This document shows, in pieces, positions 46,595 through 56,759 of a DNA stretch of 64,000 nt (its first letter is position 1; the number at the start of each line of letters is the position of its first letter). The stretch is from Rhodanobacter sp. LX-99 (GTDB lineage: Bacteria > Pseudomonadota > Gammaproteobacteria > Xanthomonadales > Rhodanobacteraceae): assembly GCF_018599185.1 (NCBI RefSeq), contig NZ_JAHFVL010000001.1, positions 1,612,001-1,676,000 on the forward strand, written 5' to 3'. A program made the position numbers and the translations under genes. Below the pieces are notes generated by a model. It had not been told where the DNA came from. It searched no databases and was given only the letters and a program-made list of their open reading frames with translations.

Positions 46595-47971
46595 TCACCC
46601 CTCGTGCTGACCGAGCAGGGCCAGCAGCGCTGCGCGCGGCAGCTTGCCGGTTTCGTTGCGCGGCAACGCCTCGACCAGCTTCAACGGGCGCGGCAGGAAC
46701 AGCGGGTCGATCGCGCGGCGCAGGGCGTCGAGTATCACGTGTCCATCCAGTCCCGGCGCCACCGCCAGCGCGGCAATGCGATGCACGCCGAGTGCATCGC
46801 CGTCGTCGAGCTGGAACACCACGCCGTCCTGCACGCCCGGTATGGCCAGCAGGCGCCGGCTGAGGTCGCCCAGCGAGGCGCGCTTGCCGGCGATTTCCAG
46901 CATGTCCGCATGGCGGCCGCGCAGGCGGAAACGGCGACCGCCGCGGGACAGGCTGACGATGTCGGCCAGGGTGACCGGCGCGCCCAGCTGCGGCGCTTCC
47001 ACCGCGGTGCCGTCCGGCTGCGGATGCAGGCTCACCGCCTCGTACAACGACCAGTCTTCGTCCTTGGCGGGACGGCGGCTGGCGAACACGCAGGTCTCGG
47101 TGGAACCAAATACTTCCAGCAACGGCGCGCCGAAGCGCTGCTCGGCGGCGTGTGCCAGCTCGACCGGCAAGGGCGCGGTGGCCGACAGCATCGCCGCGAT
47201 CGGCGGCAACGCGATACCCGACTCGACCAGGGCGCGCAGGTGCACCGGCGTGGTCACCAGCACGCGCGGCGCCGGCACCTCGGCCAGCGCGGCAGCCACG
47301 TCGGCCGGGAAGAACGGCCGTCCGGCATGCACGCCGGCCCCGCCCAGCAGCGGCAGCAGCACCGACATCTCCATGCCGTACATGTGCTGCGGCGGCACCG
47401 TGGCGACGATCTCGAAGCGCGGCCCGACCATCGCGCGCAGCATCGCCAGGTTGCCCGCGTTGCTGGCGTGGAAACTGCCCCAGGTCTTCGGGTTCGCGCC
47501 GGGCGTGCCGGTGGAACCGGAGGTATAGCCGATCGCCACCACCTGCCCGGCCGGAACCGACGGCCACGCTGCATCAAGTTCAAGCGGCGATGCGGCATCC
47601 AGCGGCGGCAGCTGCCGGTAACCGTGCGGCGCGGGATCGAGCGCCTGCTCGCCCAGCGCGTAGCAGCCCGGATGCGCCGCCATCACCTCGTCCACCGCCT
47701 GCGGCGCACGCGACGACGGCAACAGGTTGGTCTGGCCACGCAACGCGATCGCGCAGAACGCGACCAGAAACGCATAGCGGTCCTCGCACAGGTTGACCGC
47801 GGCCGGGGCGGCCGGCAAGCCGGCGGCCACCGCCTGCACCTGGGCCAGGAAACGCGCCGCATTCACCGGCTCGCCGTGGCGCCAGGCCACGACCCGTGCG
47901 GGGTCGGCCGCGTTCAGCAACGGCAGTCGCGGCGGCGCCTCACGCTGGTAGGTGTCGTAAACGATGGCCAA
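46595..47971 (-). CDS. AMP-forming acyl-CoA synthetase-like ligase (aryl-polyene/xanthomonadin type)
   Basis: An ANL-superfamily enzyme of 458 aa. The nucleotide loop is YTSGSTGTPGANPKTWG (about 158-174), with EVFGSTETCVFASR and LRGRHADMLEIAGKR as the A5 and A7/A8 motifs, and a C-terminal PRNETGKLPR with the catalytic lysine. The short form and the N-terminal VNLCEDRYAFLVAFCAIALRG match ligases in aryl-polyene pigment clusters. The rest of such a cluster is absent here. The start is TTG 47971, supported by GGGAGA at eight bases; no ATG fits. It converges on the beta-lactamase gene with four bases between the stops. Confidence 0.85.
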   Translation of the reverse strand: MAIVYDTYQREAPPRLPLLNAADPARVVAWRHGEPVNAARFLAQVQAVAAGLPAAPAAVNLCEDRYAFLVAFCAIALRGQTNLLPSSRAPQAVDEVMAAHPGCYALGEQALDPAPHGYRQLPPLDAASPLELDAAWPSVPAGQVVAIGYTSGSTGTPGANPKTWGSFHASNAGNLAMLRAMVGPRFEIVATVPPQHMYGMEMSVLLPLLGGAGVHAGRPFFPADVAAALAEVPAPRVLVTTPVHLRALVESGIALPPIAAMLSATAPLPVELAHAAEQRFGAPLLEVFGSTETCVFASRRPAKDEDWSLYEAVSLHPQPDGTAVEAPQLGAPVTLADIVSLSRGGRRFRLRGRHADMLEIAGKRASLGDLSRRLLAIPGVQDGVVFQLDDGDALGVHRIAALAVAPGLDGHVILDALRRAIDPLFLPRPLKLVEALPRNETGKLPRAALLALLGQHEG

Positions 47972-48107
47972 GCCGCAGTCTCCCTGATCTTCGATTCGTC
48001 ATGCCCCCGCAGGATCGCGCCGCACCATGAACGGCGGCGTGAATGACGGCAGCTGGCATCCCGCGGCGGTTCAGCTGGCGCATGAGCCGGCGCGCTCCCG
48101 TGGACGC

Positions 48108-48680
48108 TCAGGCGCGGATGATAGCGCCCGACAGCGCATCGCGGATCATCGTGGGGCTGACCTGGTTGCCCAGCGGAGCGTCCAGCAGGCCATCCAGCGC
48201 ATCGCCGAAGTACTCCGCCACGGTCTGCGCCGCCCGCGCCGGCGGCCGGCCGTGCGGGTTCGCGCTGGTCGACACCAGCGCGCCGCCGAACGCCCGGCAC
48301 AATGCAGCGGCCGGCTCGTGCGCGGTGACCCGCAGCGCAACGCCGGCATGCGCGCCGGTAACCCACGACGGCACGTCGGTCGAACGCGGAAAGATCCAGG
48401 TGTGCGGGCCGGGCCAGCTCGCGCGTACCTGCCGCAGCACTTCAGCCGGCACCGCGGCCAGCTCGATGTAGCGCTCGACCTGGGCGAAGTCGGCGGCGAT
48501 CAGCAGCACGCCCTGGGTGGCCGGACGCTGCTTCAACGCGAACAGCCGCTCGAACGCCGCCCGATCATGCGGATCGCAGCCGAGGCCGAACACCGCCTCG
48601 GTGGGATAGGCCAGCACGCCGCCGCCATGCAGCAGCGCGGCAGCGGCGTCGAGCTCGGCGAGGGTGAAGCGCTGCAGCAC
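48108..48680 (-). CDS. tsaC: Threonylcarbamoyl-AMP synthase
   Basis: YrdC/Sua5-domain protein (190 aa) that makes threonylcarbamoyl-AMP for the t6A37 tRNA modification. GGVLAYPTEAVFGLGCDPHD, FALKQRP and LVSTSANPHGRPP are family signatures. The start is GTG 48680, immediately after the topA stop (TGA then GTG without a spacer), so translation depends on coupling. It lacks the C-terminal Sua5 domain, as usual for TsaC. Confidence 0.93.
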   Translation of the reverse strand: MLQRFTLAELDAAAALLHGGGVLAYPTEAVFGLGCDPHDRAAFERLFALKQRPATQGVLLIAADFAQVERYIELAAVPAEVLRQVRASWPGPHTWIFPRSTDVPSWVTGAHAGVALRVTAHEPAAALCRAFGGALVSTSANPHGRPPARAAQTVAEYFGDALDGLLDAPLGNQVSPTMIRDALSGAIIRA

Positions 48681-51182
48681 TCAGGCCTCGGCTTTGCTGG
48701 TCGCAGGCTTCTTTGCAGCGGCCTTCTTGGTGGCGGTCTTCTTTGCCGCCGTCTTCTTCGCTGCGGTCTTTTTCGCCGCAACCTTCTTGGTGGCGGCTTT
48801 CTTCACCGCCGTCTTTTTTGCCGGCGCCGCCTTCTTCGCGGCCGCCTTCTTGGTCGCGCCCTTCTTGCCGAAGCGACCCGGCTTGCGTGCCGGTGCGGCC
48901 GCCAGCAGTTCCAGGCACTGCGCCTCGGTCAGCTCCTTCGGCTCCTGCTCCTTCGGGATGCGCGCGTTCTTCTCGCCGTCGGTGATGTAGGCGCCGTAGC
49001 GGCCATTGAGCACCTGCACACCGTTGCCGAAGTCGAGGATCAGGCGGTTCGCCAGCATCTCGAGCTTTTCCTGCACGATCTGCAGCGCGCGCGGCAGCTC
49101 GATCGTGTACGGATCGTCCTCCGGCTTCAGCGAGGCATAGGTGCTGCCCTGCTTCACGAACGGACCGAAGCGGCCGATCGCCACGCTGACCTCGTCGCCG
49201 TTCGGCGCGGTGCCCAGCTGGCGCGGCAGCTTGAACAGCTCCAGCGCCTCGGCCAGGGTGATCGTGTGCATGCTCTGGCCGGGGCGCAATGAGGCAAAGG
49301 TCGGCTTGTCTTCATCGTCCTTGGTGCCGATCGCCGCGTACGGCCCGAACCGGCCCAGCCGCACCGAGACCGGCTTGCCGGTCTTCGGATCGCTGCCGAG
49401 CTCGCGCGCGCCGGTGGCCTCGCTGCGGTCGACCGACTCGGTCTTCTCGTCCACCTGCTGCTTGAACGGCAGCCAGAAGCGCTCCATCAGCGGCACCCAG
49501 GCTTCCTCGCCGCGGCTGACCGCGTCCAGCTCGTCTTCCATCTTCGCGGTGAAGTCGTAGTCGACGTAGCGGGTGAAGTGCTGGGTGAGGAACTTGCTGA
49601 CCGCGCGGCCGACGTCGCTGGGCTTGAAGCGGCGGCTGTCGAGGAACACGTATTCGCGATTCTGCAGCACCTGGATGATGCTGGCGTAGGTCGACGGGCG
49701 GCCGATGCCGTGCTCCTCCAGCGCCTTGACCAGGCTGGCCTCGGAATAGCGCGGCGGCGGCTCGGTGAAGTGCTGGTCGGCCACGATCTCGTGCAGCGGC
49801 ACCTGCTCGTCCACCGCCAGCCGCGGCAGGCGGCGGCCTTCGTCGTCGTCCTCGGCATTCTTCTGGTCGCGGCCTTCCTCATAGACGGCGAGGAAGCCCG
49901 GATCGACCACGGTGGTGCCGCTGGCGCGGAACGCGGCGTCGCCGCCGACCACGTGGGGCACCGCGAATTCCACCGTCACGGTGTTCAGGGTGGCGTGGAT
50001 CATCTGGCAGGCGACGGTGCGCTTCCAGATCAGTTCGTACAGTTTGCGCTGGTCGTCGTTGAGGAAGGCGGCCACCGATTTCGGCGTGTGCATCGCCGAG
50101 GTGGGGCGGATCGCCTCATGCGCTTCCTGCGCGTTCTTCGACTTGGTCTTGTACACCTGCGGCGCGTCCGGCAGCGCCTTGGCGCCGTAGTCGCGGGCGA
50201 TCAGCTGGCGCAGCTCGGCCATCGCATCGTCGCCGAGCATAGTGGAGTCGGTACGCATGTAGGTGATCAGGCCGACGTTGCCCTCGCTGCCCAGCGCCAC
50301 GCCTTCGTACAGGCCCTGCGCCACCTTCATCGTGCGGCTGGTGGTGAAGCCGAGCTTGCGCGCGGCCTCCTGCTGCAGGGTAGAGGTGGTAAACGGCGCG
50401 GCCGGGCGCCGCTTGCGTTCCTTCGAGCTGACCTCGCTGACCGTGAGGCGGCCGCGCGCGGCCTGCTTCAAGGCGTCGCGGGCGGCCTGCGCGTCGGCCT
50501 CGTTGGTGAGATCGAACTGCTCGAACTTCTTGCCGTTGAGCTTGGACAGGCGCGCCGTGAAATCGCCTTCGGCATGCTTGAGCTGCGCCTCGACGGTCCA
50601 GTACTCGCGTGCCTTGAACGCCTCGATCTCCTCTTCGCGCTCGACGATCATGCGCAGCGCCGGCGATTGCACGCGGCCGGCGGAGAGGCCGCGCTGCACC
50701 TTGCGCCACAGCACCGGCGACAGGTTGAAGCCGACCAGGTAGTCCAGCGCGCGGCGGGCCTGCTGCGCGTCGACCAGGTCGTGCGACAGCTGGCGCGGCG
50801 CGGCCACCGCGGCCTTGATCGCCTTCGGCGTGATCTCGGAGAACACCACCCGGTGCATCTGCTTGCCCTTGGTCAGGCCGCGCTCCTTCAGGATCTCGCT
50901 GATGTGCCAGCTGATCGCCTCGCCTTCGCGATCCAAGTCGGTCGCCAGATAGATGTCGTCGGCCAGCTTGGCCGCCTTGGCGATCGCGTCGACGTGCTTC
51001 TCGTTGCGCTCGATGACCTCGTAGGCCATGGCGAAACCGTGCTCGGTGTCGACCGCGCCCTCCTTCGGCTTCAGGTCGCGTACGTGACCGTAGGAGGCGA
51101 GGACCTGGAAGTCCTTGCCGAGGTATTTGTTGATCGTCTTGGCCTTGGCCGGCGATTCGACGATGAGCAGGTTTTTTGCCAT
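48681..51182 (-). CDS. topA: DNA topoisomerase I with Lys/Ala-rich tail
   Basis: Type IA topoisomerase (833 aa) that relaxes negative supercoils. The TOPRIM domain starts LLIVESPAKAKTINKYLG and has the acidic DLDREGEAISWH; the active-site tyrosine is in LITYMRTDST. Instead of the E. coli zinc ribbons, the C-terminus has three or four Topo_C repeats (GRFGPYAAIG, GRFGPFVKQG, GRYGAYITDG) and then about 55 residues of KKAA/AKKT repeats, likely a histone-like DNA-binding tail. The start at 51182 begins MAKNLLIVES; the longer frame from 51278 lacks support. Confidence 0.96.
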   Translation of the reverse strand: MAKNLLIVESPAKAKTINKYLGKDFQVLASYGHVRDLKPKEGAVDTEHGFAMAYEVIERNEKHVDAIAKAAKLADDIYLATDLDREGEAISWHISEILKERGLTKGKQMHRVVFSEITPKAIKAAVAAPRQLSHDLVDAQQARRALDYLVGFNLSPVLWRKVQRGLSAGRVQSPALRMIVEREEEIEAFKAREYWTVEAQLKHAEGDFTARLSKLNGKKFEQFDLTNEADAQAARDALKQAARGRLTVSEVSSKERKRRPAAPFTTSTLQQEAARKLGFTTSRTMKVAQGLYEGVALGSEGNVGLITYMRTDSTMLGDDAMAELRQLIARDYGAKALPDAPQVYKTKSKNAQEAHEAIRPTSAMHTPKSVAAFLNDDQRKLYELIWKRTVACQMIHATLNTVTVEFAVPHVVGGDAAFRASGTTVVDPGFLAVYEEGRDQKNAEDDDEGRRLPRLAVDEQVPLHEIVADQHFTEPPPRYSEASLVKALEEHGIGRPSTYASIIQVLQNREYVFLDSRRFKPSDVGRAVSKFLTQHFTRYVDYDFTAKMEDELDAVSRGEEAWVPLMERFWLPFKQQVDEKTESVDRSEATGARELGSDPKTGKPVSVRLGRFGPYAAIGTKDDEDKPTFASLRPGQSMHTITLAEALELFKLPRQLGTAPNGDEVSVAIGRFGPFVKQGSTYASLKPEDDPYTIELPRALQIVQEKLEMLANRLILDFGNGVQVLNGRYGAYITDGEKNARIPKEQEPKELTEAQCLELLAAAPARKPGRFGKKGATKKAAAKKAAPAKKTAVKKAATKKVAAKKTAAKKTAAKKTATKKAAAKKPATSKAEA

Positions 51183-51303
51183 GAAACTGGATATCCGAAA
51201 GTGAATCACCGGCGCTTCCGTGCCGGGCATATATATAGTTGAAACCACGCCGCGCCAACGACTGTCAAGCCCGACCACGCTGCAGATACCGCCCGACAGC
51301 GGC

Positions 51304-52479
51304 TCAGCCGTCGGGCAATCGCTGGTAGCGGTTGCCCGGCAGAGTCTCCACCCTCGCTTCCAGCTCCAGCATCAGCAGCATCGCGGAAAGAGCCGCAGCC
51401 GACTGTCCGGTACGCTGCGCAAGTTCGTCCAACGTCGTTGGCGCATGGCCAAGTTCGGCCAAAAGTCGCTGATATTCGGAATCGCCACACTCTCCGTCAT
51501 GCGCGCGGGCCGAATCATCGTCACCTTCGACCTGTGCCGACCCGAGCGTCTCGCCACCTGCCGCATTCAGCCGGGCAGCCAGTTCGCCGCCAAGCATGCG
51601 CGCTGCCGGCGTCAATGTCTCGACAATCTCCGCCGCGCTCTCGACCAGCCGGGCGCCGTCGCGGATCAACCGGTGGCAACCGCGGGCCAGCGGATGGTGG
51701 ATGGAGCCGGGCAGGGCGAACACCTCGCGCCCCTGTTCGGCGGCCAGCCGGGCGGTGATCAGCGAACCGGAACGCAGGCCCGCCTCGATCACCAGGGTGC
51801 CCAGCGCCAGGCCGGAGATGATCCGGTTGCGGCGCGGAAAGTGGTCCGGGCGCGCCGGCGTGCCGGGCGGAAACTCGCTGACCAGCACGCCATGCGCGGC
51901 GATCCGCCGGGCCAGCGCATGATGCTTGCGCGGGTACACCCGATCCGCCCCGGTGCCGACCACCGCAAGGGTTTTCGCGCCGGCGTCCAGCGCGGCCGCA
52001 TGGGCGGCGCCATCGATGCCGTCGGCCATGCCGCTGGTGATCGCGAAACCGGCATCGACCAGCGCTAGCGCAAACGCCCGGGCATGCGCGAGGCCAGCCG
52101 CGCTGGCACCGCGCGCGCCCACGATCGCCACCTGCGGATACAGCAGCAGGCTGGCGTCGCCGACCACGAACAGCACGGCCGGCGGCTGCGGGATGTTTTC
52201 CAGCTGCGGCGGAAAATCCGCCTCGGTACAACGCAGCAGCCGATGCTCCGGTTCGGCCAGCCAGGCCAGGTCGGCAGCCAGCTGCACCTCGTCGGGCCGG
52301 GCCAGCCAGGCCCGGGCCAATTCACCGAGCGGCGCGGCGTGGCGGCGCAGCTGCGCCAAGGCTACCCGGATGTCGCCGCCCGCCGCATCCAGCCGCTCGC
52401 GCAGGCCGCCCGGACCGAGGCCGGGCGTGCGCAAGGCGATCAGCCACGCGCGCAATTCATCCAGATCGTCCATGAGCAT
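51304..52479 (-). CDS. dprA: DNA-processing protein DprA
   Basis: A 391-residue DprA/Smf that loads RecA on incoming single-stranded DNA during transformation. The Rossmann-like core contains VAIVGARGASAAGLAHA, SGMADGIDGAAHAAAL, VSEFPPGTPARPDHFPRRNRII and EAGLRSGSLITARLA. The C-terminal winged-helix domain (about 330-390) is present. Start at 52479, or two codons later at 52473; neither has a strong ribosome site. A terminator separates it from the upstream LysM gene. Confidence 0.95.
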   Translation of the reverse strand: MLMDDLDELRAWLIALRTPGLGPGGLRERLDAAGGDIRVALAQLRRHAAPLGELARAWLARPDEVQLAADLAWLAEPEHRLLRCTEADFPPQLENIPQPPAVLFVVGDASLLLYPQVAIVGARGASAAGLAHARAFALALVDAGFAITSGMADGIDGAAHAAALDAGAKTLAVVGTGADRVYPRKHHALARRIAAHGVLVSEFPPGTPARPDHFPRRNRIISGLALGTLVIEAGLRSGSLITARLAAEQGREVFALPGSIHHPLARGCHRLIRDGARLVESAAEIVETLTPAARMLGGELAARLNAAGGETLGSAQVEGDDDSARAHDGECGDSEYQRLLAELGHAPTTLDELAQRTGQSAAALSAMLLMLELEARVETLPGNRYQRLPDG

Positions 52480-52511
52480 GGCCGCAGTTTACGCAGCAGG
52501 CGCCCAAGGAA

Positions 52512-52535
52512 ACGGCGCGGTGGGAGCCGCGCCGT
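52512..52535 (-). terminator. Terminator after the LysM gene
   Basis: On the minus strand ACGGCGCGG (52535-52527) and CCGCGCCGT (52520-52512) form a perfect 9-bp stem with a 6-base loop, followed by TTCCTT. It lies between the LysM gene stop (52572) and the dprA start. Confidence 0.65.
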
Positions 52536-52571
52536 CGTGTAGGCAGATGCCGCCGTGGTTCCTGCCGGCGC

Positions 52572-53693
52572 TTATTCCGGCATGGCCAGGCGGCCGCCGA
52601 CGTGCACCGGACGCAGGCCGTCCATCACCAGGCCGTAGCTGACTCGGTCGAAGGTGCGGAACACCATCACGTGACCGACGTACTCGTCGGGCAGCTTGAC
52701 CGTCTCGCCGATGCCGCGGTTCCAGCTGTTGCTGGCCACGTCGTCGTGGATCGTCTCGCCCGGCTCGAAGATGGTATATGTCTGGCCGTTGTCGACGCCG
52801 TCCTTCGCACCGATCGACAGCATCACCACCTGGCGCGGACCGGCCGCGTCCATCGCGTCGGCGAAGCCGATCACCTTGGCGTTGGCTGGCACCGACTTCG
52901 GCGCATGCGGGTAGTAGTAGGCGTCGTACGGCTTGTCGTCGATCGGCATGACGCGATCGCCGCTGCGGATTTCCTGGGTGGCGTTGAGCAGCAGCAGGGT
53001 CGCCGGATCGCCCGTGCGCAGCGTCTCGGCGGTGCCGATCACGCTGACCTCGACGCCGAGGTCGTCACCCTTGCCGTAGTGGCCGTCGTTGCGGGAATCC
53101 TCGCGCCACGGCGAGCGGACCATCGCCGCGTTGCTGTCCAGGTCGTGGGCGACCAGATCGGCACTGGCCGCATCGCCCTGGTCGAAACCGCGGAACACGT
53201 GGCTCGGCCGCACGATCGCCCAGCGCTGGCCCGGCTCGCCCTGCAGTCCGCGCACATAGATGTTCTGGCCGACGGCGCCGCGCAGGCGCGATTCCTCGAG
53301 ACCGACCACGTACGGCGCCGAGCTGACCTCTTCCGAGTTCATCACGCGCATGTCCTTCAGGAACATCTTCAGCTCGGACAGCGGGATCGCCGGCACCGCC
53401 TCGCCTTCGCGATGCACGCTCGGCTGCAGGCCCACGCGCGGCCCATTGATGAAGGACAGGTTGAGCACATCGCCGGGGTAGATCAGGTGCGGGTTGCGCA
53501 CCTGCGGATTGGCCTGCCAGATCTCCGGCCACAGCCACGGCTTGGACAGGAATTTGGCGGAGATGTCCCACAGCGTGTCGCCCCGGCGCACGGTATAGCT
53601 GTCGGGATGATCGGCCCGTAGTTGCGCGCCGGCCGCATAGACGGCCACGGTGACCAGCATGCCGGCCAGCAACACGATAATTTTCTTGATCAT
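52572..53693 (-). CDS. LysM-domain protein, conserved neighbour of def
   Basis: A 373-residue protein with a hydrophobic N-terminus (IKKIIVLLAGMLVTVAVYAAGA, a signal peptide or anchor) and one LysM peptidoglycan-binding domain at about 32-85 (DSYTVRRGDTLWDISAKF, PGDVLNLSF). The remaining 280 residues are beta-rich and include repeated dominant GxxVYVRG-like and MPIDDKPY segments of a SAF-like type seen in uncharacterised LysM proteins next to def in Xanthomonadales. It is probably periplasmic and bound to cell wall. It is divergent from def. Confidence 0.87.
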   Translation of the reverse strand: MIKKIIVLLAGMLVTVAVYAAGAQLRADHPDSYTVRRGDTLWDISAKFLSKPWLWPEIWQANPQVRNPHLIYPGDVLNLSFINGPRVGLQPSVHREGEAVPAIPLSELKMFLKDMRVMNSEEVSSAPYVVGLEESRLRGAVGQNIYVRGLQGEPGQRWAIVRPSHVFRGFDQGDAASADLVAHDLDSNAAMVRSPWREDSRNDGHYGKGDDLGVEVSVIGTAETLRTGDPATLLLLNATQEIRSGDRVMPIDDKPYDAYYYPHAPKSVPANAKVIGFADAMDAAGPRQVVMLSIGAKDGVDNGQTYTIFEPGETIHDDVASNSWNRGIGETVKLPDEYVGHVMVFRTFDRVSYGLVMDGLRPVHVGGRLAMPE

Positions 53694-53802
53694 TGGCGGG
53701 AATCCCCCTTCCCCATATGCTCGGTCGAGTGTAACCGAATGGTTAACGCGCGCAACAGGCGCGAGTTGGCAAAAATCGTCTGTACTCGGACGCTTGCCGA
53801 CG

Positions 53803-53808
53803 TACAAT
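53803..53808 (+). promoter_or_regulatory. -10 element of the def operon
   Basis: TACAAT matches five of six -10 consensus bases, 73 bases before the def ATG; no strong -35 stands at 17 bases. The implied 5' UTR of about 67 nt has no clear hairpin. Confidence 0.45.
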
Positions 53809-53881
53809 GAGACACATTCTAGATGGCGCCGAGGGTGGCTTTTTACCAAATCGCCCGCACTTTCGGCGCCGAGGTGATGCC

Positions 53882-54391
53882 ATGTCCATCCTTTCCATCC
53901 TTGAATTCCCCGACCCGCGCCTGCGCACCCGCGCCGCGCCGGTGACCGTGTTCGACGCGAAGCTGGAGCAGTTCGTCGCCGACATGGTCGAGACCATGTA
54001 CGCCGCCAACGGCGTCGGCCTCGCCGCCACCCAGGTCAACGTGCACCAGCGCGTGCTGGTGGCCGACATGAGCGACGAGCGCAACCAGCCGCTGGCGTTG
54101 ATCAACGCGCAGATCCTCGAAAAGGACGGCTCGCAGGTCTACCAGGAAGGCTGCCTGTCGTTCCCCGGCCTGTACGCCGACGTCACCCGCGCGCTGAAGG
54201 TGAAGGTGAAGGCGCAGGACGTGACCGGCGAGGAAATCATCGTCGAGGCCGAAGGCCCGCTGGCGGTGTGCATCCAGCACGAGATGGACCACCTGGAAGG
54301 CAAGGTGTTCGTCGATTACCTGTCGCCGCTGAAGCGCAGCCTGCTGCTGAAACGACTGGAGAAACACCGCAAGCAGGCGGTCGGTGCTTGA
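53882..54391 (+). CDS. def: Peptide deformylase
   Basis: Fe(II) metallopeptidase (169 aa) that removes the formyl group from nascent proteins. The three motifs are GVGLAATQ (about 43-50), EGCLSFPG with the metal cysteine (about 88-95) and QHEMDHLEG with the HExxH (about 132-140). It starts the def-fmt-rsmB operon. The stop overlaps the fmt TTG start. Confidence 0.97.
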   Translation: MSILSILEFPDPRLRTRAAPVTVFDAKLEQFVADMVETMYAANGVGLAATQVNVHQRVLVADMSDERNQPLALINAQILEKDGSQVYQEGCLSFPGLYADVTRALKVKVKAQDVTGEEIIVEAEGPLAVCIQHEMDHLEGKVFVDYLSPLKRSLLLKRLEKHRKQAVGA

Positions 54392-55344
54392 GCAAGGCCG
54401 GCTTGAGTAGCCCAGGCTTGCGGCTGGTCTTCGCCGGTACCCCGGAATTTTCCGTACCCTGCCTCGAGGCCTGCCGCGCCAGCGGCGCCGAAGTGGTGGC
54501 CGTCTACACCCAGCCCGACCGTCCCGCCGGCCGCGGCCGCAAGCTCACGCCCAGCCCGGTCAAGCAGGCCGCGCTGGCCGCCGGCATCGCGGTCGAGCAA
54601 CCCGAATCGCTGAAACCCGCCGACGTGCAGCAGCGGCTCGCCGATTACCGGCCGGACCTGCTGGTGGTGGTGGCCTATGGCCTGATCCTGCCGCGCAAGG
54701 TGTTGGCGATTCCGCGGCTCGGCTGCTGGAACGTGCACGCCAGCCTGCTGCCGCGCTGGCGCGGCGCCGCGCCGATCCAGCGTGCGATCCTGGCCGGCGA
54801 CCGCGAAAGCGGGGTCGACCTGATGCAGATGGAAGCCGGCCTGGATACTGGTCCGGTGCTGCTCGAACGGCGCACCCCGACCAGCCGCGACGACACCGGC
54901 GGCTCGCTGCACGACCGCCTCGCCATGCTGGGCGCGGACGTGCTGGCCGAGGGCCTGCGCCGCACGCTGGCCGGCGAGACGCTGGCCGCCACGCCGCAAC
55001 CGGACGACGGCGTGACCTACGCGCACAAGCTGGACAAGGCCGAGGCAAGGCTGGACTTCAGCCGCCCTGCGCTCGAACTGGAACGCCAGGTGCGCGCGTT
55101 CGATCCATGGCCGGTGGCCGAGGGCGAGATCGCCGGCGAGCCGCTGCGGATCTGGGCCGCCCGCGCGATCGAACGGGAGCACCACGCCGCGCCGGGCAGC
55201 GTGCTGGCCACCGGTCGCGACGGCATCGACCTGGCCTGCGGCACGGGCGCCCTGCGCGTCACCGCGGTGCAGCGCGCCGGCGGCAAGCGCATCGGCGCAG
55301 TCGACTACCTCAACGCCCGCCCCGAATTGCGTCACAGCCGATGA
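54388..55344 (+). CDS. fmt: Methionyl-tRNA formyltransferase
   Basis: Formylates initiator Met-tRNA (318 aa), the reaction opposite to Def. [18 protein letters not shown] at the N-terminus, [20 protein letters not shown] with the catalytic Asn-His and SLLPRWRG loop, and the C-terminal tRNA-binding part are present. No in-frame ATG precedes the conserved region; TTG 54388, overlapping the def stop as TTGA, is the most likely start, with TTG 54403 as alternative. The stop overlaps rsmB. Confidence 0.95.
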   Translation: MSKAGLSSPGLRLVFAGTPEFSVPCLEACRASGAEVVAVYTQPDRPAGRGRKLTPSPVKQAALAAGIAVEQPESLKPADVQQRLADYRPDLLVVVAYGLILPRKVLAIPRLGCWNVHASLLPRWRGAAPIQRAILAGDRESGVDLMQMEAGLDTGPVLLERRTPTSRDDTGGSLHDRLAMLGADVLAEGLRRTLAGETLAATPQPDDGVTYAHKLDKAEARLDFSRPALELERQVRAFDPWPVAEGEIAGEPLRIWAARAIEREHHAAPGSVLATGRDGIDLACGTGALRVTAVQRAGGKRIGAVDYLNARPELRHSR

Positions 55345-56642
55345 AAGCCGATACCCGCGCCCTGGCCGCCAGGGGACTGGCTGAAGTCGCCCTGCGCGGC
55401 GCCTCGTTGCGCGACGTGATGGAACGCAACGCGCCGCGCCTGGCCGATCCGCGCGACCGCGCCCTACTGATGGCCCTGCTCAGCGAAGGCGCGCGCTGGT
55501 GGCTGCGCTTCGACGCGGCGATCGACGGCCTGCTGGAAAAATCGCTGCGCCACAAGGACCCGGCCGTGCACGCGCTGCTGGTGCTGGGCCTGGTGCAGCT
55601 GGAAATCCTCGAACTGCAGGACTACGCCGCGGTGGCCGCCACGGTCGAGGCCGTGCGTGCGCTGAAGCGCCCGGCGTTGGCCGGACTGGTCAACGCGGTA
55701 CTGCGGCGCTGGCAGCGCGAGCGCGAAAGCCTGCTGACGAAACTCGATGCCAAGCCGCAGACCCGTCACGCCCACCCGGCCTGGCTGGCCGACGCGCTGC
55801 AACGCGACTGGCCGCAACAGGCCGAGACCGTGATGCTTGCCGACAACCGCGAGCCGCCGCTGATGCTGCGGGTCAACCGTCAGCGCGGCGCGCGCGCCAC
55901 CCTGATCGACCGGCTGCAGGCCGCCGGTTACGCGGCGACGGCGCACCCGTGGCTGAGCGACGCGCTGGTGCTGCCGCACAGCGCCGACGTCACCCGCATG
56001 CCCGGCTTCGAGGACGGCCTGTTCGCGGTGCAGGACGGCGCTGCGCAAGTGGCCGCCGACCTCGCCGACCCGCATGACGGCCTGCGCGTGCTGGACGCCT
56101 GCGCCGCCCCCGGCGGCAAGGCCTGCCACCTGCTCGAACGCGCCGACATCGAGCTGACCGCGCTGGAGTTCGACGCCGCGCGCGCCGAACGCATCCGCCA
56201 GAACCTGATGCGGCTGCGCCTGAACGCCAAGCTGGTGATCGGCGACGCCGGTGCACCCAAGGGCTGGTGGAACGGCCAGCCGTTCGACCGCATCCTGATC
56301 GACGCGCCCTGCTCGGCCACCGGCGTGCTGCGCCGCCGGCCGGACGTGCGCCTGCACCGGCGCGAGAGCGACATCGCCGCGATGCACGCGCAGCAACGCC
56401 GCATCCTGTCTGCGCTGTGGCCGTTGCTGGCGCCGGGCGGACGGCTGGTCTACATCACCTGTTCGGTGCTGCGCGCGGAGAACGAGGCGATCGTGGGCGC
56501 ATGGCTGGCGGCGCAACCCGATGCCCAGGCGCTGCCGTTCACCCTGCCGGTTGGACAGGCCGCCGCCGTCGGCTGGCAGATCCTTCCCGGCGACGGCGAT
56601 CTGGACGGCATGTATTACGCGGTATTGCAGAAACCGCGCTAA
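55341..56642 (+). CDS. rsmB: 16S rRNA (cytosine-967-C5)-methyltransferase
   Basis: A 433-residue methyltransferase with an N-terminal NusB-like domain (about 1-135) and a C-terminal SAM domain. [17 protein letters not shown] binds SAM, the two cysteines are in [15 protein letters not shown] and [14 protein letters not shown]. The ATG at 55341 overlaps the fmt stop (ATGA). The def-fmt-rsmB order is the common gammaproteobacterial one. Confidence 0.96.
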   Translation: MKADTRALAARGLAEVALRGASLRDVMERNAPRLADPRDRALLMALLSEGARWWLRFDAAIDGLLEKSLRHKDPAVHALLVLGLVQLEILELQDYAAVAATVEAVRALKRPALAGLVNAVLRRWQRERESLLTKLDAKPQTRHAHPAWLADALQRDWPQQAETVMLADNREPPLMLRVNRQRGARATLIDRLQAAGYAATAHPWLSDALVLPHSADVTRMPGFEDGLFAVQDGAAQVAADLADPHDGLRVLDACAAPGGKACHLLERADIELTALEFDAARAERIRQNLMRLRLNAKLVIGDAGAPKGWWNGQPFDRILIDAPCSATGVLRRRPDVRLHRRESDIAAMHAQQRRILSALWPLLAPGGRLVYITCSVLRAENEAIVGAWLAAQPDAQALPFTLPVGQAAAVGWQILPGDGDLDGMYYAVLQKPR

Positions 56643-56759
56643 GCCAATACTCGGGCACTCATGCCATCTTGCCCGCGTCGCCGCGCACACCAGGATGCTC
56701 CGTTCGTCGGGCTATGATGCGCACCATCATTGATCGCCGCTGACGGGACGTCCCCGACC

